From positions 7,119,125-7,183,124 of the forward strand of contig JAQFVV010012441.1 in assembly GCA_028023455.1 (NCBI GenBank): DNA of 64,000 nucleotides, in the 5' to 3' direction. Position numbers and translations under genes: made by a program. Positions 25,005 through 34,712 of the stretch are shown here, one piece after another (the stretch's first letter is position 1; each line of letters begins with the position of its first letter). Under the pieces are notes generated by a model. The model was not told where the DNA came from, ran no database searches, and saw only the letters and a list, made by a program, of their open reading frames with translations. The stretch comes from Epiperipatus broadwayi (lineage: Eukaryota; Onychophora; Udeonychophora; Euonychophora; Peripatidae).

Positions 25005-25619
25005 TTATTCTAACTCATCATAATCGATCTTTATTTTCATATTTTGAGAAAATCCATTAAACATTACTTTAGTCTTTTTAACATTTATCTTTAGTACTAC
25101 TTTCCTACTTTCATCTGATAACTTCTGCAACATTTCCTGCATCTCTAAAGCAATATTTGCAAAAACAACTATATCATCTCCAAAATCTAAATGACTTAAA
25201 TAACCTCCATTTACTTTCGCTCCTTTAGTTTTCCATTTTAATCCACAAAATACTTCTTGCAGCATTGCTGAAAAAAAATTTGGATATATGAAGTCACCCT
25301 GTCTTACACCCTTCTCAATGTTATCTTTCCTAGTATCATTATGTAATCTATTTGTTGCTATTGCATTTTTATAAATATTCTTTAAAATATGACAATATCC
25401 TGGATCTATACCTTGATGATCCAATGTTTTAATCACTGAAAAAATGTTTATAGAATCAAATGCCTTTTCATAATCTACATATCCAAAATATAATGGCAAC
25501 TCATATTCATTTTTCTTTTTTATAACTTCTCTCAATACCTGGATATGATCTACTGTACTAAAACCACTTTTAAGTCCAGCTTGTTTTCTTGGTGGAAATC
25601 CAATGTTGTCTGTAGACAA
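25005..25619 (-). pseudogene. LINE reverse transcriptase core (palm)
   Basis: An open frame of 204 codons with RT motifs in order: QAGLKSGFSTVDHI near residues 13-26, motif A YVDYEKAFDS near 48-57, motif B GVRQGD near 104-109, motif C LDFGDDIVVFA near 144-154. Motif C usually reads FADD; here Ala is Gly, but both catalytic Asp are kept. The DF-IYP after motif B departs from the usual QGDxISP. The role in a live element would be target-primed reverse transcription in the nucleus. The frame starts after a break, so the first methionine is not a real start. Confidence 0.85.
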
Positions 25620-25795
25620 GTTGTAATTATCTTGGTAAAAATTTTGTATAAAACTAATAAAAGGCTGGTATGTCTGTAATTTCTAATATCTTTTTTATCA
25701 CCTGTTTTAAATATTAATATTAATACTGTATTCTTCCAATTATCTGGTACATCTTTATCATTTAGATATTTGGTATATAACTTTGCTAAAAAAAA

Positions 25796-26074
25796 TTATG
25801 TTTCTTCACCTTCTTTTAATATATCAATTATAATTTCATCATTATGTGGAGCCTTTTCTTTCTTCATAAATTTAATTGCATGTCTCACTTCCTCATTTAA
25901 CATTTTGGGTAATTTGGAATATATAATAGTTATAGGAGGTACTTGTTCTTTATTACTATATAATTCTTGATAGAAGTCTTCTACCCATTTCATGATGTCA
26001 TTTCTCTTTTTAGTAATAATTCCATCTTTTTTCTTATTGCAGATATATATATTCCAGTCAGATGTTTGTTCCAT
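25796..26074 (-). pseudogene. LINE reverse transcriptase, N-terminal segment
   Basis: The open segment includes the region before RT motif 1, with WVEDFYQELY and a block resembling EVRHAIKFMKKEKAP. It corresponds to the linker between the usual endonuclease and the RT. Continuing in the same frame past 25796, the sequence still resembles an RT fingers region (ending in an SLLSV-like block) before the next break. No endonuclease domain is present, as expected from 5' truncation. Confidence 0.75.
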
Positions 26075-26090
26075 AACTCCATCATATATT

Positions 26091-26590
26091 AAATTCTATC
26101 ACATTAAAACTGTCCATCATAATAAAAACATCAATACACCCTCTCTAATTACATAACATTTCAAAGAAAACCTATTATCATTAGATATACCAAAAGTTTG
26201 TTTAACCTGAATTTGATAATCTGATTTTTTTATTTTCATAACATGTTAACTCTTAAAACATGAAGTGATGATCTAGTTAACATTTATGTAGTTTTAAAAC
26301 TTGAACATATTTCTAAAACATTGTACACATATATAGTGTTGAACTAATTAATATAATACCTTTCAACAAAAATGGGGTCAATTTCTATCCACAGTATAAC
26401 AACGAGAGAAACTGATGGTATTAAGATTATAGGAAACAATGTCAGTCATTTAGGTTATATATATACTAAAAACCGAATATGTATTCCAGTTAAATTCAAA
26501 TTTATATAAATAAAGTATTTTTCTAAATGACTTATTTAGGGAATTAGTTTATAAATACATTAAAACAAAATACTGGAATTGATTTTTCAA
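26091..26590. other. AT-rich noncoding
   Basis: Nothing recognisable. Confidence 0.45.
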
Positions 26591-26730
26591 TATTCAATAT
26601 ATTGACGTGTAAGTAAATAAATAACAGCCATAGGATAACTTACGGTATGTCGGCCATTTCCAGTAATAAACGACAATCATTGCGGAAGTAAATTCTATTT
26701 GTTATTTATTTATTTTGGTATATTGAATCT
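26591..26730. repeat. short inverted repeat, MITE-like
   Basis: TATTCAATATATTGAC plus GTAAATAAATAACA on the left are inverted on the right as TGTTATTTATTTATTTTGG and TATATTGAAT. Total length about 140 bp. Confidence 0.5.
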
Positions 26731-28188
26731 TATACAGTTAATTCTTTGGATGCTGTTTTATTACCGTACCTGATATTATAGTTGTAAAGAGAAAAAGAAA
26801 ATGTGAAGGAGAATAACACTTATATTGGAATCCTTTAATCATTATAATATTATATATATGTAGTGCAAAAGGCAGATAAAAGAAATTTTCGTTCAAGAAT
26901 AGTATTTCTTTCTATTTAACCCTCCCAGCGGCTTTTCACCTTGATGCATCATTTACAATGAATATATCTCGTATTTCCAATTTTTATTTATGCATTCATG
27001 CAAACTTTTTTAATATACACATGCTGACTTAATTCAATAAAAGATCTCTCAGTGTTTATATTTAAATTTTACCCTTCAATTACTCTAATATTCTGTAAAT
27101 AAGGTTTATATTTGATTAAAAAAATTAATTAAGTATATATAAAAAGTTGAGATTTACTTAAAATAAATTTGTATTGAAAACTAATATATATAATACACAA
27201 TGCACGTTCATTCATTTATTTTATAGACATCTTTCAAACTTTTTAACCATCATTAATCTAGTAATGTATGCATAATTCAAGGGATATATACAGTTTATCT
27301 AAATGTTTTTTTTATTATAGAAGTTATAAATATTAATAATAATAGCTGAAAAATCAGAAGAAATTAATGCGAGTAACTTCGCTTTAATTTTTAGTCATTT
27401 TAAACATTTTAATATTTACATTGCGCATCCAAATATACAATAAATCAGCACCGAATGTTTTCCTCATCTGCCATGTTAATATATATATATATTTGGATAC
27501 AATATTACCAATCACGAAAACGTTAAAGCTTGGATAGTCATTAATATTTAACTGCTATTTAAAAAAAAAAAAACGTTTTATATGTTATTCCAGACCCAAA
27601 ATTTAATACATCAATGTTATGTCGCATTTTATTCTATTGTGTGATTTGGTGCAATAATACAGAAAGGACTTTTTCCATGGATCGCTAGTGTTTGTAATAA
27701 TTAATCATTTTACTAAAATCAATTATTAATATTTTAAATTGGCATAATTTGATGCAGTGATAGATTAATAAACTCTGGAGTTCAAAGTCCATGGATTACA
27801 GCCAGCTCTATTTCTTATGGTATATGAATTTCTTATGAATCCAAAGCAATAAATCATTCGATTATTTAATAGGTGCTTTGCAATGAGAAAGTGTTGCCTA
27901 AATATACAAAGTATTTTTTTATTAGAAAATAAAAAAATATGCTAAAAAATTTATTTAAATAAATTTGAATTAAAACTATAAAGCATTACAAGAATAATAT
28001 ATATATATATATTATTATTATTTATTTATTCTCGATTTTGAATTAAATCTAGACAATAACATTTCATTATACTACATTAATTTCACATTTTAAAACATAT
28101 CAATAATACTCAGCCCATAGGTAGGAAGTCTGTGTCTATACGGATTAAAAAATAGTCAATAAAAATTAAGAAATATATTTCATGTAAA
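26731..28188. other. AT-rich noncoding
   Basis: I see no gene or element. Confidence 0.45.
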
Positions 28189-28232
28189 GTTATATATAGA
28201 GCCTGCAAAACAAGGTCTTAACAAGCTTTGAG

Positions 28233-28293
28233 AATATCCTCAACCCCAGACTGGTTTCTTCTTTTGGCATCATCAGTGAGGTTCCAGGATATT
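28233..28293 (-). ncRNA. type I hammerhead motif H4 (damaged helix II)
   Basis: Minus strand: CUGAUGA at 28276-28270, GAAA at 28258-28255, helix III A-U and C-G with loop CA, GUC cleavage site ending at 28249, then TGGGGTTG pairing with AACCTCA (7 bp including one G-U). An outer GGATAT/ATATCC helix lies beyond an internal loop. Helix II (TGC against GAA) has one mismatch; the opposite arm keeps GCA here. Confidence 0.62.
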
Positions 28294-28463
28294 CATTAGA
28301 TTAAAAATACTAGGACAAGCCCAGCACTTTATCTAATGTATAACTATTGAGAAGAAAATCTGAAATTTTTAGACATATGGATGTCTGAAAATTTCAGATT
28401 TTCTTCTCAATAGTTATACATTAAATAAAGTGCTGGGCTTGTCATATTATTTTTAATCTAATG

Positions 28464-28524
28464 AATATCCTGGAACCTCACTGATGATGCCAGAAGCAGA
28501 AAGCGGTCTGGGGTTGAGGATATT
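28464..28524 (+). ncRNA. type I hammerhead motif H5 (damaged helix III)
   Basis: CUGAUGA at 28481-28487, helix II TGC/GCA with loop CAGAA intact, GAAA at 28499-28502, UC cleavage dinucleotide at 28507-28508, 7-bp inner helix I plus a 6-bp outer helix. In helix III the C expected next to the closing A-U is G, leaving only the A-U pair. This is the reciprocal of the defect in H4. Confidence 0.6.
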
Positions 28525-28568
28525 CTCAAAGCTTGTTAAGACCTTGTTTTGCGACCTCTATATATAAC

Positions 28569-30443
28569 ATTTGTAAATGCAAGCTTTATTAAAATTAAGT
28601 CATGTGACATCTGATTTTTTTTTTTTATCATTTCATGTAAAGTTAAATATAAAATTGATGATAAGGAAACTGAATACTTTTTAACAACAAAATGCATTTC
28701 AGTAGTCAAAAGTGAAGGTGTTTAACGACAATTGTCTATTAACGCACTTTGACAAATTGAAGCTTACAAATTGAATTGATAACACTATCATAAGATAAAT
28801 TGGAACACAAAGGAGATGAACATTGGAGCTTGTGATTACTTGAATCAACTAATATATAGCATTTTATGTCAAAATGCATCCTGGGAGTCATTCATAATCG
28901 ATCAAAAGTTTGTTTTATCAATGCATTCTTCATGATTTGAAGTGTCTCATAACATGTCAACCATTAGTGTAAAATTTTAGAAGTATCTTTATTTATTACG
29001 TATATAATTTACAGATCAATTTCTATTTGTCATACACATTATTTCAATTTGATTTGAAAATGTCAAACTTTCTATACATATATCTTTGACACCATCTACT
29101 TTAAATAAATACATTAATTTTATTTTTAAAAAAAATGCAGATTGTTTCTAAATCACCTTTACGCAATATACATATATAATTGTCCCTTCCCAAAACAGAA
29201 TATAAAGGTTTTTTTTTAACACTCAATCTTAATTTTAATTTTTAAAAAAAGTTATATATAAACCTTTATAATTGCATTAATGGCTAAATGATATTTTGAA
29301 AGAACCGATTTTAAACTGCCAAGTTTAAAATCGCAAATAAAAAAAAAAATTAGAATCAGAGAAAGGGAGGTTTTAAATAGCTTATTTAATTAATTACTGG
29401 ACTTTTCTTGAGATAATGTCAAATATTTTAAATCATTACTAAATTTACCTCCGTCTGATTCTTAATAAGTCTAGCAAAATTTAAGAAAGATTGAGTATAT
29501 ATTGCAATAATCGATCTTCCTTACTATGTATAATTAATATGTATAATTAAGCGTGTGTTATAATATAAGAAAACACATTATAAGAATATTTTCTAGTACT
29601 AAAACACACACACACTTTAAAGAACAGTTAATAAATAAATTGAGGAAACAAAGAAGCAGAATATTAGAGAGGCCTTTATCATTTGAAATTTATAGTTAAA
29701 TTAAGTTGCCATTTTACCAGGTCTTCACGAAGGATTTTGACAAATAGTAGAATTGGCTGGTTGGTCACTCAGTGAAATTATATATTGGGGGCTTCTCTTT
29801 TGATGGCGACGGTATAGCATGTCAGTAACATGTTTGGTCAAAGGTAATCAAGGACTTTATCAGCTTAGCATTCTATAAGTTCAGGGACCTCCATACTCAG
29901 CTGCACCAGAGCCGAGCAGAGAAATTATGATCTACTCACTCATAGCGTAAGATAATTTAACAATTTTTAAAAAAAAACTTTACAATAAAACTTTTCAAAA
30001 CTACAAGTGTACAGTAACTAACTCTTCAAGAAGTGTACTCTTTCTGAAATTTACAATAGTAACTAACTAATCCCTTCTTCTTTTGCCTTTCTTTTTCTAT
30101 ATATATATATAGCTTAAAACAAAGGCCGGCTGTTCTCTAAATTAATTAATTAATTAAACTTAAGTAAAATTCTTTTCTTTATTATCTATTGATTAGAATC
30201 TTAATGCAATTTAATTGTGAAATTTTATTAATTACATTTCTTAATTAAATTCCGTCTTTGATTTTATATGATTCTACAATAATTATATGTTTTGCCACCT
30301 TTTCCCTAAATAATTATAAAATTAGAATTTAATTTATACATTAAATTTTTTTAATATTTTCAACTTAATATAAAATATATACATGAAGCCCATATATATA
30401 TATGACGTATGTATATGACTGCTTCAATATATATATATATAAA
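28569..30443. other. AT-rich noncoding
   Basis: No supported gene. The 29700-29940 segment is less AT-rich but has stops in all frames and no recognised repeat. Confidence 0.4.
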
Positions 30444-30727
30444 ACAAAATACACTATAATAACTCTACAATATTAAAAATGTCTATATAAAATTAAAAAA
30501 TAATTTCTTTGTGCTATAGCCAGCTTATGGCTTTTTCCACCATCTTGACTAGCAATTTAACATTAATATTTAAATCTCATTAAAGTTATACAACAGTAAT
30601 ATTCACATGTGAATATTAACGTTTTGCTATTCAAGATGGCGGAAAAAGCCGTAATATAGCAAAGACATTATTTTTTAATTTTATATAGGCATTTTTAATT
30701 TTGTAGAGTTATTGCAGTGTATTTTGT
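30444..30727. mobile_element. MITE-like inverted repeat
   Basis: Arms of about 110 bp begin CAAAATACACTATAATAACT and end with the diverged complement, closing at AGTGTATTTTG. The arms carry GGCTTTTTCCACCATCTTGA on the left and CAAGATGGCGGAAAAAGCC on the right; the latter matches the YY1-type AAGATGGCGG consensus. The flanks are TA-rich, so any TA target duplication cannot be distinguished. Confidence 0.7.
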
Positions 30728-33273
30728 GTATTATATTTATATCACTTGATGTTATATATATACAGACAAATAGATATTCAAAGTAAGAGAGAATTTCCAT
30801 CTATTATTTTAAGTGTTATCAAGTCTTTAATCACTCTTATTGATCATATGCCATTTTTCTAAATATATTTATTACTATGATTTCTTCTGCTTACCCATAT
30901 CTCCTGTCGTCAACTATTTTGAGCATCATATGCTTTTCCAGTGAATGAGATTGTCTGAGAAAGTCACCAAAATAAAACAGTTTCTATAGAAACTATATGT
31001 GAATCAAGTAAGAAGTTATAATATGAGAATCCCATGGTTTGATTTTTTGTTGTTCCATTATATTCTTAAAGGCATCAATAGTTTTGTATGTGTTATGTAA
31101 GTACACTTTGCATTTATACATGCATTAAAATGCAAAATCTATCAAAAATAAAAGGAATAAATTTATGAGTATTAAGCAAACCTTGATTATAAAAAGCACA
31201 TATACTTCCATAGGATATAAAAATTTGCTCATCTGTCTAACTTCAGCTCTGTATGATCACAAAAATATACTACACTATTAGTTACTCTCTCAAAATAAGT
31301 CTGAATTATTTAAAAACAATATAAGATTTTCCTTTTCAAAATCAAATGTTCATATGTAGTTTCTGAATACTAATCAAGATACCCTTTGTTAGATTTATAA
31401 CAGCTTAAGTACTATAGGAGCTATAGTTTTTCCCCCTTATCAATGGGTAAAAGTAAATATGATTTGTAATCAGATTAATGATTATCATATTTCTCAACTA
31501 TTTAAATAAAGTATATTAATTAGACTGTTTACTTTGTTGTGAAACAATCTCCTGAATTTGCAACCATATCAGTGTATAATCATTTTTCTGCAAAAATAAT
31601 TTGTTTTTGTTGATTTTTTAAATCTGGTTATATGATGATGTAAATATTGTTTTCAGATAACATAATAATATCCCATCAAATTATGAAAGCTGTATTGTAA
31701 GTATTAGATAAAAACATAGAACATAGAGATAATGCTTCAGAGTTCTTAGTGACTTTATAGAACCTCATTTAATGCTTTTAATGTTACTGAGCATATGTAT
31801 ACCTTCCGAACAAAATGGGCAAATAGTTGATAACTTCATCAAACATTTATTTGATAATTTAAGTCATTTTTATGAAGAATATCTTACAATTCCGTACAAT
31901 TTAAAATTAAAGTAAGTAAGCTTTTACATAATTTGTGCAAGTGACACTTGTGTTATATCTGACTCATATATATATATATATATTGTAGGCTTTCATAACT
32001 AGCTATAAGTTAAAAAAGAAAGACATTTAATTCTATGTATGCTGGATTAGAGAAAGTTAAATTAAATCCTGGTAGTGATAGAATGTGTTAATATGTTCTC
32101 TTTTAGATATTTTATATCTCTTGGTTAAAAGAATATATACAATTATATTAAAGAAAAAATAAAATGGACTGAAATTTTCTTATTGTAAAAAAAAAACAAA
32201 TTATGGTAGTTGAAATTAAAAGTAAACAAAAAAAGTTATTAAGTCTGGTTTCTTTCAAAATGAATTCAAATTAGTAAAAAAAAAGAAAAAGCAATATATT
32301 TTCTCTCCATTTCCTTTTCTTTCCGTTTCTTTTTTTTCTTTTTATTTTTTTTTAAAAAATTGTTGATAAAGAAACATGTAATTAAAGGTTGATTGATTAA
32401 AATAAAATAATTTTGAAGGTATACAGCTTGAGATATTGGAATTTTTTTAAAAAAATATATTTTAAAATGCATGAATAATTATCTATAAATTGTCTGAGAT
32501 AATTAATATAAATCAGAACCTATTTTGATGACAGAATGAAACAGGGACTTAAAGCTAAACAGAATAATGTATGAGTGGTCATATTCTTCCCTAACAAATT
32601 CCAAGTCAGCAAGCCTTATTTGTTAGTGAGAGAAGACTTTTAATAATATTTAAAATTGTATGCAATGGCAAATACAATAATAATTCATGCTTCATTATCA
32701 TGAGTGGCTAGACTTCCTCCCACTGTTTCAGTTTTGCCTTAATATGTAACTCCATGTAAGAAAAAAGTTATAAAATCCAGCCCCTCTGAAAAGAAAAATG
32801 ATAAAAAATGTCCATTATCATTTGAACAATATGTTTCCTTGCTCAGAGATTAGAATGACAGTTTCTGAATCCATCTAATATTCTATCTATTGAGAATATT
32901 AACCCATGAATAGATTGTAGTAAAAAGGAAACTTACCTGACCATTCTAACCTGAAGAATGAAAAAATAATATAGTTTGCAATCTAAAAATAAAGTAAATA
33001 GACTTGTGACAAACCATAAATAGAAAGCAATGGAAAAATACCTGACAATTATATCTAAAAAAATATACTTAGTAACCAGCCTAAAATAATAAATGATACT
33101 GGAAAAGTGTATCAACCATTTGATGAACTATGAAAGAACAAACTGTACTGAAATAAGTGTATGAATGAAATCAGAAAGAAGTGCTTTACATTAACACGGA
33201 AACATGGTAAGTCTGTTTAATATATATAATACAATAACCATTATATAATATATATAAAAAGAAAAAAATTAAT
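30728..33273. other. AT-rich noncoding
   Basis: Short chance frames only (32266-32472 and 32933-33115, minus). No recognised element. Confidence 0.45.
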
Positions 33274-33295
33274 GGTAAATACAATATTATAGTCT

Positions 33296-33357
33296 AAATT
33301 CTTTTGTAGTGCTTTTGATTACATGGTAATCCTCATCAGCTTTAACTGAATTTCAAA
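33296..33357 (-). ncRNA. degenerate hammerhead-like motif, PLE A1 3' flank
   Basis: CUGAUGA at 33339-33333 and a 6-bp GATTAC/GTAATC helix are kept, but the GAAA box reads AAAA (33316-33313), changing an essential G. An extra G sits between core and helix II. Probably inactive. Confidence 0.35.
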
Positions 33358-33372
33358 TTTTTAAACTTAATG

Positions 33373-33927
33373 TTACATATATTTCCATAAGCTGTGTATG
33401 GCCGTATTTGCAACTTGCCTATTAATAACATCATTCTTATATTTATCAATTAATATTGCCTCTTTAATTTTCCTCTTTTTATGATTTCTTTCTTCCATTA
33501 ATATTTTTATTTCATTACTATTAAATGTAAACTTATAATTACAAGTTTTTTCATGGTCAAAGAATACTGAAGCTGTATTAAATTGACTATTTATGTTACT
33601 TTTAATTTTATTATATAATAATTGATACTCCTTCAATCTTTTTTCCACCGAACATCTCGATTCACCAATATAAAATTTCTGACATCCACATGAAATCTGA
33701 TAAATTATATTACTTCTTTGCAATTTAAGAATTATACTCTTAGAATTATTAATCAATTGATTAACAATTGGAGGAACACAAAATGAAATATTATACTTTT
33801 CTTTAAATATATTCTTAAATAATTTAGATTGCATGTTATTTATAAACAGCATATATATCCATTTTTTATTATCTAAAGTAACATTGCAAACACTTTTCTT
33901 ATTATTAAATGAATTTACTGTATGCAA
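33373..33927 (-). CDS. PLE GIY-YIG endonuclease fragment (A1)
   Basis: 184 open codons; the first codon of this frame is TTG rather than ATG, and the same frame continues a little upstream, so this is the C-terminal part of a longer RT-endonuclease polyprotein. GIY-YIG features: IIYQ at 74-77, a Cys-Gly-Cys at 80-82, YIG at 86-88, Arg at 91 and 97, and a Glu in KIKEAILI near 156 that fits the metal-binding position. At residue 101 Tyr replaces the His of the A2 copy. In PLEs this domain nicks the target for reverse transcription. No stops, but without RT the fragment cannot be autonomous. Confidence 0.8.
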   Translation of the reverse strand: MHTVNSFNNKKSVCNVTLDNKKWIYMLFINNMQSKLFKNIFKEKYNISFCVPPIVNQLINNSKSIILKLQRSNIIYQISCGCQKFYIGESRCSVEKRLKEYQLLYNKIKSNINSQFNTASVFFDHEKTCNYKFTFNSNEIKILMEERNHKKRKIKEAILIDKYKNDVINRQVANTAIHSLWKYM

Positions 33928-34058
33928 GATTTGGTTTTTATCATAACCAACCTTTAAAAGTTCATTAGCAAAGAGTTCAATATAAGAGTGATAAAATTTT
34001 AAATATTGAACTCTTTGCTAATGAACTTTTAAAGGTTGGTTATGATAAAAACCAAATC

Positions 34059-34613
34059 TTGCATACAGTAAATTTATTTAATAATAAGAAAAGTGTTTGC
34101 AATGTTACTTTAGATAATAAAAAATGGATATCTATGCCGTTTATAAATAACATGCAATCTAAATTATTTAAGAATATATTTAAAGAAAAGTATAACATTT
34201 CATTTTTTGTTCCTCCAAATGTTAATCAATTGATTAATAATTCTAAGAGTATAATTCTTAAATTGCAAAGAAGTAATATAATTTATCAGATTTCATGTGG
34301 ATGTCAGAAATTTTATATCGGTGAATCGAGATGTTCTGTGGAAAAAAGATTGAAGGAACATCAATTATTATATAATCAAATTAAAAATAACATAAATAGT
34401 CAATTTAATACAGCTTCAGTATTCTTGGACTATGAAAAAAATTGTAATTATAAGTTTACATTTAATAGTAATGAAATAAAAATATTAATGGAAGAAAGAA
34501 ATCATAAAAAGAGGAAAATTAAAGAGGCAATATTAATTGATAAATATAAGAACAATGTTATTAATAGGCAAGTTGCAAATACGGCCATACACAGCTTATG
34601 GAAATATACATAA
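34059..34613 (+). CDS. PLE GIY-YIG endonuclease fragment (A2)
   Basis: 184 codons nearly identical to A1 with scattered replacements. Motifs: IIYQ 74-77, Cys-Gly-Cys 80-82, YIGES 86-90, R91, R97, H101, a Glu at about 156 and Asn at 169. The first codon is TTG, and the frame is open upstream to about 33984, so no true start exists here. Its RT-bearing 5' half is missing. The intact frames of both copies in an otherwise decayed neighbourhood point to recent arrival. Confidence 0.82.
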   Translation: MHTVNLFNNKKSVCNVTLDNKKWISMPFINNMQSKLFKNIFKEKYNISFFVPPNVNQLINNSKSIILKLQRSNIIYQISCGCQKFYIGESRCSVEKRLKEHQLLYNQIKNNINSQFNTASVFLDYEKNCNYKFTFNSNEIKILMEERNHKKRKIKEAILIDKYKNNVINRQVANTAIHSLWKYT

Positions 34614-34630
34614 CATTAAGTTTAAAATTT

Positions 34631-34692
34631 TGAAATTCAGTTAAAGCTGATGAGGATTACCATGTAATCGAAAGTGCTACAAAAGAATTTAG
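34631..34692 (+). ncRNA. hammerhead-like motif, PLE A2 3' flank
   Basis: CUGAUGA at 34647-34653, 6-bp helix II GATTAC/GTAATC with loop CAU, GAAA at 34670-34673, 2-bp helix III (A-U, G-C) around loop UG, UA cleavage site ending at 34679. Deviations: one extra G (34654) between core and helix II, and helix I pairs poorly next to the core (one C-G, then an internal loop, then AAATT with AATTT). PLE-borne hammerheads are known, so the location fits; activity is doubtful. Confidence 0.5.
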
Positions 34693-34712
34693 ACTATAAT
34701 ATTGTATTTACC

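Larger units (their letters stand above)
24410..26090 (-). mobile_element. 5'-truncated RTE-like LINE
   Basis: On the minus strand the order is a reverse transcriptase N-terminal region, the RT core, a conserved C-terminal block, and a 3' end that finishes in short ATC/GAT repeats near 24412-24430. Frameshifts or stops separate the segments, so it is dead. Two other 3' fragments of related elements lie at 14545-14890 and 40469-40675. Assignment to the RTE group rests on remembered motif style (YVDYEKAFDS and the MERCMLGVTRRD block). Confidence 0.85.
28189..28568. mobile_element. hammerhead-bearing palindrome (HE3)
   Basis: A near-perfect palindrome: two arms of about 188 bp meet with only about 4 nt between GACAT and ATGTC near 28377-28381. 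Outer ends GTTATATATAGAG and its complement. Each arm carries a hammerhead, minus strand left and plus strand right, so transcripts from either direction contain one sense motif and one antisense copy. Noncoding. The two arms differ by a few substitutions, two of which fall in the ribozymes. Confidence 0.8.
33274..33983 (-). mobile_element. Penelope-like element A1, 5'-truncated
   Basis: The left arm of a palindrome. It contains the endonuclease end of a PLE ORF, its 3' flank with a hammerhead-like motif, and ends near 33274 (GGTAAATACAATATTATAG). The RT domain is absent. Its partner A2 lies head to head across a 19-nt spacer at 33984-34002. The two arms differ by scattered substitutions across about 710 bp, indicating a fairly recent origin or gene conversion. 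Confidence 0.85.
33984..34712 (+). mobile_element. Penelope-like element A2, 5'-truncated
   Basis: The right arm of palindrome A. The coding frame runs from within the spacer (open from about 33984) through the endonuclease to TAA at 34611-34613, then about 100 bp of 3' sequence with a hammerhead-like motif ending near GTATTTACC at 34712. That the spacer reads in frame with A2 suggests A2 carries about 20 bp more of the PLE body than A1. Confidence 0.85.
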
